From the NCBI GenBank assembly GCA_002327225.1, contig DCUN01000052.1, forward strand, positions 1,106 through 10,298: a stretch of 9,193 nt of DNA. The letters run 5' to 3'. Position numbers and translations under genes: made by a program. The notes beneath the pieces were generated by a model, which did not search any database, had not been told where the DNA came from, and saw only the letters and a list, made by a program, of their open reading frames with translations. This DNA is from Desulfobulbaceae bacterium UBA2213 (GTDB lineage: Bacteria > Desulfobacterota > Desulfobulbia > Desulfobulbales > Desulfocapsaceae). Below are positions 4,489-9,193 of the stretch, piece after piece. Every line of letters starts with the position of its first letter. The first letter of the stretch is position 1.

Positions 4489-6234
4489 ATGGCAACACGT
4501 CTCATATCCAATAAAAAACTCTTATTTCGCCTCTATCTCCTCGTCAAGCCATACAAAGTCAAGTTCCTCATTGCCATGATCGCGGCCCTCGTGGTTGCCG
4601 GCCTGACTGGTGCTCAGGCTTATATGGTCAAACCCCTGCTTGATAAAATATTCTTTGAAAAAAATACCTTTTTTTTGGCCGTTCTCCCTTTTGCCCTGGT
4701 TGCCTTGTTTTTAGTCAAAGGAATCTTTTACGGTCTGAACTTCTATCTTCTGGAACAGGTCGGCCAGACTGTTATCCGCGACATGCGGGCCAGGCTGTTT
4801 GACCATATTCACAGACAATCCCTTTCCTTTTTCCACAGAACCCCGACCGGTGAGATTATTTCACGAATCATCTCCGATATCAATCTCATGCAGGGAGCAA
4901 TTTCAACCGTCGTGGTCGGACTGCTGAGGGACTTTTTTCAGGTCATCTTTCTGCTGGCCGTGATCTTTACCATGAACTGGAAGCTGGCCCTGCTCTCCAT
5001 CATCTTTCTGCCGGCAGCCGCCGTTCCCATTGTCAGATTCGGCCGTGCCTTCCGCCGGATCAGCACCACCATGCAGGAAGAAACGGCTGAGGTCTCAAAC
5101 ATCATCCACGAGTCCATTACCGGCGCGCCGGTGGTCAAGGCCTTTGCCATGGAGCAATATGAATCAAAACGCTTTGCAGCCCAGGTGCATAAGCTTTTTA
5201 ACGTGATCATGGAAGACTCCCGTTACCGCCGTATTCAGCATCCTCTCATGGAGGTGATCGGCGGCATCGGCATGGCGCTCATCATCTGGTTTGGCGGCAA
5301 AGAGGTCATTGCCGGCAACTCTACACCCGGCACATTTTTCTCCTTCATAACGGCCCTCATCATGATCTATGAACCGATCAAGGGAGTCAGTAAAATCAAC
5401 TCCACCGTACAACAGGGACTGGCTGCCGCCACCCGGGTCTTCACCCTCCTCGATATCACCCCGGAGATTGCAGACAAGGTCGGAGCCCAGCCATTGCCCC
5501 CATTTCAACAGGCGATCACCCTGCAAGATATCACCTTCAGTTATGATGGCATCACCCCTGTTCTTACTGGAATTGACCTCTCGGTGACACGGGGTGAGAT
5601 CGTGGCCATTGTCGGACCAAGCGGTTCTGGAAAATCGACCCTGGCCAACCTGATCCCCCGCTTTTTTGAGGTCGAAAAAGGAGCTCTGCTCATTGATGGC
5701 ATGGATATTCGCGACGTGACCCTGAAGTCCCTGCGTGACCAGATTGCCATCGTCACCCAGCAGACTATCCTTTTTAACGACACTATCCGCAATAATATCA
5801 GCTATGGCGACCCGGACAAGTCGGAAGCAGAGATTAGAGAAGCGGCCCGCGCAGCCTATGCCCTGAATTTTATTGAGCAGCTCCCACAAGGATTTGAAAC
5901 TGTAATCGGCGAGTCTGGGGTCAGATTATCAGGCGGCGAAAGACAGCGGCTTTCCATCGCCCGTGCTATTCTTAAAAATGCCCCGATCCTGGTACTTGAC
6001 GAGGCCACTTCCGCCCTCGACAGTGAGTCCGAGCGTGAGGTGCAGAGGGCGCTCGATAATCTGATGAAGAACAGAACCACCCTGGTCATTGCCCACCGGT
6101 TGTCGACCATCAAGAATGCCGACCGGATCATTGTGGTAAAAAATGGTGGCATTATTGAGGAAGGAAGCCATGAAGCCCTGCTGGCGCTCCATGGTGAATA
6201 TGAGTCTCTCTATACTATCCAGTACCAAAATTGA
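4489..6234 (+). CDS. msbA: MsbA-type lipid A/glycolipid ABC exporter
   Basis: This is a 581-residue half-transporter with the membrane domain first and the ATPase domain second, the usual MsbA length and order. Six membrane segments fall within about residues 20-300. The ATPase domain has Walker A GPSGSGKST (376-384), a Q-loop at Q424/Q425, the signature LSGGERQR (480-487), Walker B LVLDE (501-505) and the switch H536. As a homodimer, MsbA flips lipid A-core or similar lipid-linked glycans across the inner membrane. Glycan-modifying and glycosyltransferase genes follow on the same strand, which supports that role over drug export. There is no Shine-Dalgarno sequence before the ATG at 4489 and no better in-frame start nearby, so the message may be nearly leaderless. 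Related exporters share these motifs, so the exact substrate is inferred. Confidence 0.88.
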   Translation: MATRLISNKKLLFRLYLLVKPYKVKFLIAMIAALVVAGLTGAQAYMVKPLLDKIFFEKNTFFLAVLPFALVALFLVKGIFYGLNFYLLEQVGQTVIRDMRARLFDHIHRQSLSFFHRTPTGEIISRIISDINLMQGAISTVVVGLLRDFFQVIFLLAVIFTMNWKLALLSIIFLPAAAVPIVRFGRAFRRISTTMQEETAEVSNIIHESITGAPVVKAFAMEQYESKRFAAQVHKLFNVIMEDSRYRRIQHPLMEVIGGIGMALIIWFGGKEVIAGNSTPGTFFSFITALIMIYEPIKGVSKINSTVQQGLAAATRVFTLLDITPEIADKVGAQPLPPFQQAITLQDITFSYDGITPVLTGIDLSVTRGEIVAIVGPSGSGKSTLANLIPRFFEVEKGALLIDGMDIRDVTLKSLRDQIAIVTQQTILFNDTIRNNISYGDPDKSEAEIREAARAAYALNFIEQLPQGFETVIGESGVRLSGGERQRLSIARAILKNAPILVLDEATSALDSESEREVQRALDNLMKNRTTLVIAHRLSTIKNADRIIVVKNGGIIEEGSHEALLALHGEYESLYTIQYQN

Positions 6235-6255
6235 TTTTTTCAGGCTAACAGCACC

Positions 6256-7005
6256 ATGATCAAATATCACCAGGACAGCATTGACTTTTCTTCCCTGCAT
6301 CAGAACAACATCGATCGGATACAGTTGAATATGATCCCGGCTAAAAGCCACGTTCTGGAGATTGGTTGTGCCACTGGATACATGACGGAATACCTGGCCC
6401 GTGACAAGCAATGCCGGGTGCTGGGGGTAGAACCTGTACATGAGCCGGCTGAGCTGGCAAGGCAACGGGGGCTGGAGGTCATCACCGGCCTGATCGATTC
6501 GCAACAGACCCAGGAACAGCTCATCGCCCATACCAAAGAGCACGGCCTGTTTGACACCATCTTCATGTCCCAGGTCATTGAGCATATCGCAGACCCGGCC
6601 GCTACCCTGCGCACACTCAAGGGCCTGCTCGACCCCGATGGATGCATTGTCATCTCCACCTGCAGCATTGTCCACTGGAAATGCAGGTTGCAGATCCTCT
6701 TGGGCAGGTGGCAATATGAGGACTACGGAATTCTTGACCGGACCCATCTCCGCTTCTTCACCATCAAAAGTTTCCGCCAGCTCCTTGAGGAGAGCGGCTA
6801 CACCGTTGTCGATTTTGGCTACACCTTTGAAGATATCTGCCCCTTCAAGATTATGTTCGACACCCGCATCCTGGCCCCTTCCGACCTTCTGCGCCTGATC
6901 CCCTTTATCGGCATGCGCCTGCGAAGGGCCTATACGGATCTCTTCAAGAATTTCCTGGCCACTCAGTTTGTTTATAAAGCCAAGCCAGCCCAACGCCTGA
7001 AATAA
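6256..7005 (+). CDS. Class I SAM-dependent methyltransferase in a glycan locus
   Basis: This 249-residue protein has a Rossmann-type methyltransferase fold. Motif I is VLEIGCATG (33-41), the acidic residue ending strand 2 is E59 (GVEP), and the post-II region contains FDTIFMSQVIEHI (99-111), followed by LKGLLDPDGCIVIST (121-135). The block DRTHLRFFT (161-169) is typical of Methyltransf_23/UbiG-like enzymes in polysaccharide clusters, where they methylate sugars or polyprenyl-linked intermediates. There is no membrane segment or signal peptide. It begins 21 bp after msbA with only a weak ribosome-binding site, so it is probably cotranscribed with msbA. Its acceptor cannot be told from sequence; a sugar hydroxyl of the glycan made by this cluster is the best guess. 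Confidence 0.83.
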   Translation: MIKYHQDSIDFSSLHQNNIDRIQLNMIPAKSHVLEIGCATGYMTEYLARDKQCRVLGVEPVHEPAELARQRGLEVITGLIDSQQTQEQLIAHTKEHGLFDTIFMSQVIEHIADPAATLRTLKGLLDPDGCIVISTCSIVHWKCRLQILLGRWQYEDYGILDRTHLRFFTIKSFRQLLEESGYTVVDFGYTFEDICPFKIMFDTRILAPSDLLRLIPFIGMRLRRAYTDLFKNFLATQFVYKAKPAQRLK

Positions 7006-7009
7006 GATC

Positions 7010-7579
7010 ATGTTTTTCTCCCGGAACAAGAAAGATTCCCTGACCCGCGACCGTATCACCGGTTCGCACTGTGTTATTGGCGATCACACCTATGGCGAAC
7101 CGACCATCCTGCAGTTTGATACAACCACCCGTCTCCTTATGGGTAAGTTCTGTTCCATTTCCGATCAGGTCACCATCATCCTTGGCGGTAATCACCGAAG
7201 CGACTGGATCACCACCTACCCCTTCCCCGCCTTTCATAAAAGCTGGCCAGAGGCCGCTGCTATCAAGGGACATCCTGCCTCCAATGGAGATATTATCATT
7301 GGTAACGATGTGTGGATTGGCTATGGTGCCACAATCCTCTCCGGCGTCACTATTGGCAGCGGGGCCGTCATCGGCGCCCAGGCGGTGATCAGCAGTGATG
7401 TGCCTCCCTATGCAGTCATGGGGGGCAACCCGGCCCGGGAGATAAAAAAACGTTTTGACGACGCAAACATTGCCCAACTGCTGCAGCTCGCCTGGTGGGA
7501 CTGGCCTGAAGAGAAAATCAGGGCCATGCTCCCCCTCCTTTGCAGTAAGCAGATCAACCAACTGCTGGCGGCAACATGA
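7010..7579 (+). CDS. Hexapeptide-repeat O-acetyltransferase (CatB/XAT-like)
   Basis: This 189-residue protein is a left-handed beta-helix acyltransferase. Hexapeptide turns are clear at residues 95-130 (IIIGNDVWIG, ATILSGVTIGSGAVIGA) and a shorter set lies near 20-55. GGNHRSDW (59-66) contains the probable catalytic H62 of the xenobiotic/virginiamycin acetyltransferase branch. VMGGNPAREIKKRF (136-149) and WWDWPEEKI (162-170) are the usual C-terminal signatures. Such proteins work as trimers and move acetyl from acetyl-CoA to a hydroxyl. In this setting the substrate is probably a sugar of the surface glycan rather than an antibiotic, although relatives are often annotated as chloramphenicol acetyltransferases. 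It starts 4 bp after the methyltransferase stop and overlaps the next gene by four bases. Confidence 0.87.
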   Translation: MFFSRNKKDSLTRDRITGSHCVIGDHTYGEPTILQFDTTTRLLMGKFCSISDQVTIILGGNHRSDWITTYPFPAFHKSWPEAAAIKGHPASNGDIIIGNDVWIGYGATILSGVTIGSGAVIGAQAVISSDVPPYAVMGGNPAREIKKRFDDANIAQLLQLAWWDWPEEKIRAMLPLLCSKQINQLLAAT

Positions 7580-8568
7580 AGAGTCCTCTGTGCAGTGTCA
7601 TCATCGTCAGCCATAACAACTTTGCTGAGACCACTGGTTCCTGCCTGCAAAGCCTGAGCCGCGAAGAAGCTGACCTGGAAATTATTGTCGTCGACAACCA
7701 TTCCGACCAGAAAACGCGGGATGCTCTCCGGATGGCGACAGCACAAGAGCCTCGACTCAGAGTAATTCTGAAGAAGAGCAACAGCGGCTACAGCGGCGGC
7801 AATAACGCCGGCGCCAGGGAGGCCTCATCTGAGCTCCTTATTCTCCTGAACAGTGACACCGAGGTCCCACCAGGCGCCATCCCCCGCCTGGTGGAGCTCA
7901 TGGACGAACATCCTGACTGGTCCATGCTCGGGCCGGTCAGCAACCAGACCGGAAACGACCAGCAGATCTTCACCATGGGCGCCACCGTGCAGGAAATCCT
8001 CGACGAAGGCGCGGCCTGGTGCGCCCACTCACACGATTGCCATTATCCGACCGACATCCTGAGTTTTTTCTGTGTGCTTATCCGCAGAGACGTGTATAAT
8101 CAGCTCAACGGCCTTGATGAAGAATTCGGCCTGGGTTATTACGAGGATACGGATTTTAATTACCGGGCGATCAAGGCCGGACTGACGCTGATGATCACCG
8201 AAGATGTCTTTGTCTATCACCGTGGCTCCGGCAGCTTTTCCAAGACCTCGGCTGCTGTCAGGGAAATGGTCAAACGGAACAAGAAGCTCTTCAAAAAGAA
8301 GCAGGGACACGGGCACAATGCTGCCCACTGGCGGCTCAAAAACCTGGCGGCTATGGCCAGATATAGTGACAAGACAAGCAACACTGAAGGCCAGCTTGCC
8401 GACCTGCAATATAAATTCAATAATAGACAAACCATGGCCAGGCAACTGCTGCCCAACAGTCCCATTAAAAGGTTTTTCTATCTCCGCAAGCTTGCGGCTA
8501 TCGAGAAAAATTTTCTGAACAGGATCAGTGCCTTCGACCCACTCGACGCTCTGCCCACCCTGCCATGA
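7576..8568 (+). CDS. Family 2 (GT-A) glycosyltransferase
   Basis: This 330-residue protein begins with a GT2 domain. CSVIIVSHNN (6-15) is the first strand, VVDNHSD (38-44) the nucleotide-binding aspartate loop, NSGYSGGNNAG (69-79) the family signature, and LNSDTEV (91-97) the DxD-like metal site. GLDEEFGLGYYEDTDF (179-194) carries the probable catalytic base pair E190-D191, and H215 (VYHRGSGSF) is the usual late histidine. It resembles rhamnosyl- and other sugar-transferring enzymes of LPS and O-antigen clusters. The last 100 residues are basic with no membrane segment, suggesting a cytoplasmic enzyme loosely bound to the inner face of the membrane. It overlaps the acetyltransferase by ATGA and the next gene by ATGA, consistent with translational coupling. 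Donor and acceptor sugars are unknown. Confidence 0.88.
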   Translation: MKSPLCSVIIVSHNNFAETTGSCLQSLSREEADLEIIVVDNHSDQKTRDALRMATAQEPRLRVILKKSNSGYSGGNNAGAREASSELLILLNSDTEVPPGAIPRLVELMDEHPDWSMLGPVSNQTGNDQQIFTMGATVQEILDEGAAWCAHSHDCHYPTDILSFFCVLIRRDVYNQLNGLDEEFGLGYYEDTDFNYRAIKAGLTLMITEDVFVYHRGSGSFSKTSAAVREMVKRNKKLFKKKQGHGHNAAHWRLKNLAAMARYSDKTSNTEGQLADLQYKFNNRQTMARQLLPNSPIKRFFYLRKLAAIEKNFLNRISAFDPLDALPTLP

Positions 8569-9193
8569 AAATCGCCATCATCCATAACCAGTTCTCTCGT
8601 GGCGGCGGCATGGAGGCTTACCTGCTGTCGCTGATCAAGGGATTTCTTGCGGCTGGAGATGAGGTTGCCATTCACACCTATGAGGTTGACAGGCAACTTG
8701 CCGCCCGCTTTCCCTGTTCAGTCCACTTGACAAAACTCCCTCTTCTTCCCGGTCGCTGGAAAAAATATCTCTTCCTGCACAGATGCAACACCACATTCAA
8801 CAGAGAAGAGTATGACATCTCACTGAGCCTTACCCGGACCTGTTGTCAGGATATCACCATCTGTGGCGGCGTCCACCCGGAGGTGGTCAAACGAGTCAGC
8901 CGCACTTCGATGTTTCGCTGGTTCCATGATAAAATCGAGATTGCCTTTGAGAGAAAAATGCTGGCAACTGTGCCGATTATCATGGCCCACTCCAAGACTA
9001 TTGCCAGGGAGATCCTCAACAATTACCAAGTAAATGAGAGTAAGATCAAGGTGCTGTACCCACCTATTGATACTGACAAATTCTTTCCAGCAGATCCCCA
9101 GACAGTAAAAGAGACTTGTACAGAGTTCAATATTTCTCCCAGCAAGCTCACCTTTCTCCTCCCATCCTGCGGGCACAAATGTAAAGGATTACA
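8565..9193 (+). CDS. GT-B glycosyltransferase (GT4-like), cut by the window end
   Basis: An open frame starts at the ATG at 8565, overlapping the previous stop codon by ATGA, and runs through the right edge with 209 complete codons and no stop. It begins MKIAIIHNQFSRGGGMEAYL, the N-terminal strand and glycine-rich loop of GT4-type enzymes that bind the acceptor, similar in style to WaaG. Further in are AHSKTIAREIL (about 139-149), and KIKVLYPPIDTDKFFP (about 158-173), which marks the linker into the donor-binding domain. The frame ends around LLPSCGHKCKG, where the family usually has a G-x-x-x-x-KG segment at the start of the C-terminal domain. About half of a normal 360-380 residue protein is present. 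It probably adds a sugar to the same lipid-linked glycan as its neighbours; the specificity is not visible. Confidence 0.85.
   Translation, partial: MKIAIIHNQFSRGGGMEAYLLSLIKGFLAAGDEVAIHTYEVDRQLAARFPCSVHLTKLPLLPGRWKKYLFLHRCNTTFNREEYDISLSLTRTCCQDITICGGVHPEVVKRVSRTSMFRWFHDKIEIAFERKMLATVPIIMAHSKTIAREILNNYQVNESKIKVLYPPIDTDKFFPADPQTVKETCTEFNISPSKLTFLLPSCGHKCKGL

Noticed and set aside
5164..5889. A 241-codon open frame on the minus strand within msbA
   Set aside because: It lies fully opposite the ATPase and membrane domain coding sequence and looks like a mirror of its codon bias.
5929..7059. A 376-codon open frame on the minus strand opposite msbA and the methyltransferase
   Set aside because: The plus-strand frames have clear family motifs (ABC signature, SAM motif I) in the same interval. 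The antisense translation has no recognisable domain and no ribosome-binding site.
6944..7561. A 205-codon open frame on the minus strand opposite the acetyltransferase
   Set aside because: The plus strand encodes clear hexapeptide repeats; the antisense glycine-rich translation is their by-product.

Overview
The window looks like the chromosome of a Gram-negative, EPS-forming bacterium, probably a Desulfobacterota (deltaproteobacterial) lineage. It carries a PEP-CTERM surface protein, a PrsK-type histidine kinase, sigma-54 promoters, an MsbA lipid flippase and a surface-glycan cluster. Base composition is moderate and the intergenic spacers carry REP-like palindromes (ATTCCCG...CGGGAAT). The phylum is an inference from gene content; there is no rRNA here to prove it.

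Left half (minus strand, 119-4087): in transcription order, prsK (sensor kinase of the PEP-CTERM/exosortase system), a small secreted PEP-CTERM protein ending in a strong intrinsic terminator, then a single-domain PilZ (c-di-GMP receptor) protein. The PEP-CTERM and PilZ genes each have a textbook -24/-12 sigma-54 promoter. Upstream of each lies the same pair of 19-bp dyad sites, 102 bp apart in both cases and 61 or 62 bp from the promoter. The two control regions align without gaps at an offset of 1165 bp over about 190 bp. They therefore look like diverged copies of one enhancer-promoter cassette placed in front of two unrelated genes. The simplest reading is a small regulon in which PrsK, through an unseen sigma-54 activator (PrsR), switches on both a sorted surface protein and a c-di-GMP effector. 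This cassette is the most interesting thing in the window.

Middle (4088-4488): a gene-free divergent spacer with two REP-like hairpins enclosed by an imperfect inverted repeat, resembling a small non-autonomous element. A related palindrome, followed by degenerate G-rich tandem repeats, lies at 844-953 behind the PilZ control region.

Right half (plus strand, 4489 to the end): a tightly packed run of msbA, a SAM-dependent methyltransferase, a hexapeptide-repeat O-acetyltransferase, a family 2 glycosyltransferase and a GT-B glycosyltransferase cut by the window end. The gaps are 21 and 4 bp, followed by two ATGA overlaps. This looks like an operon for building and exporting a decorated lipid-linked glycan such as LPS core.
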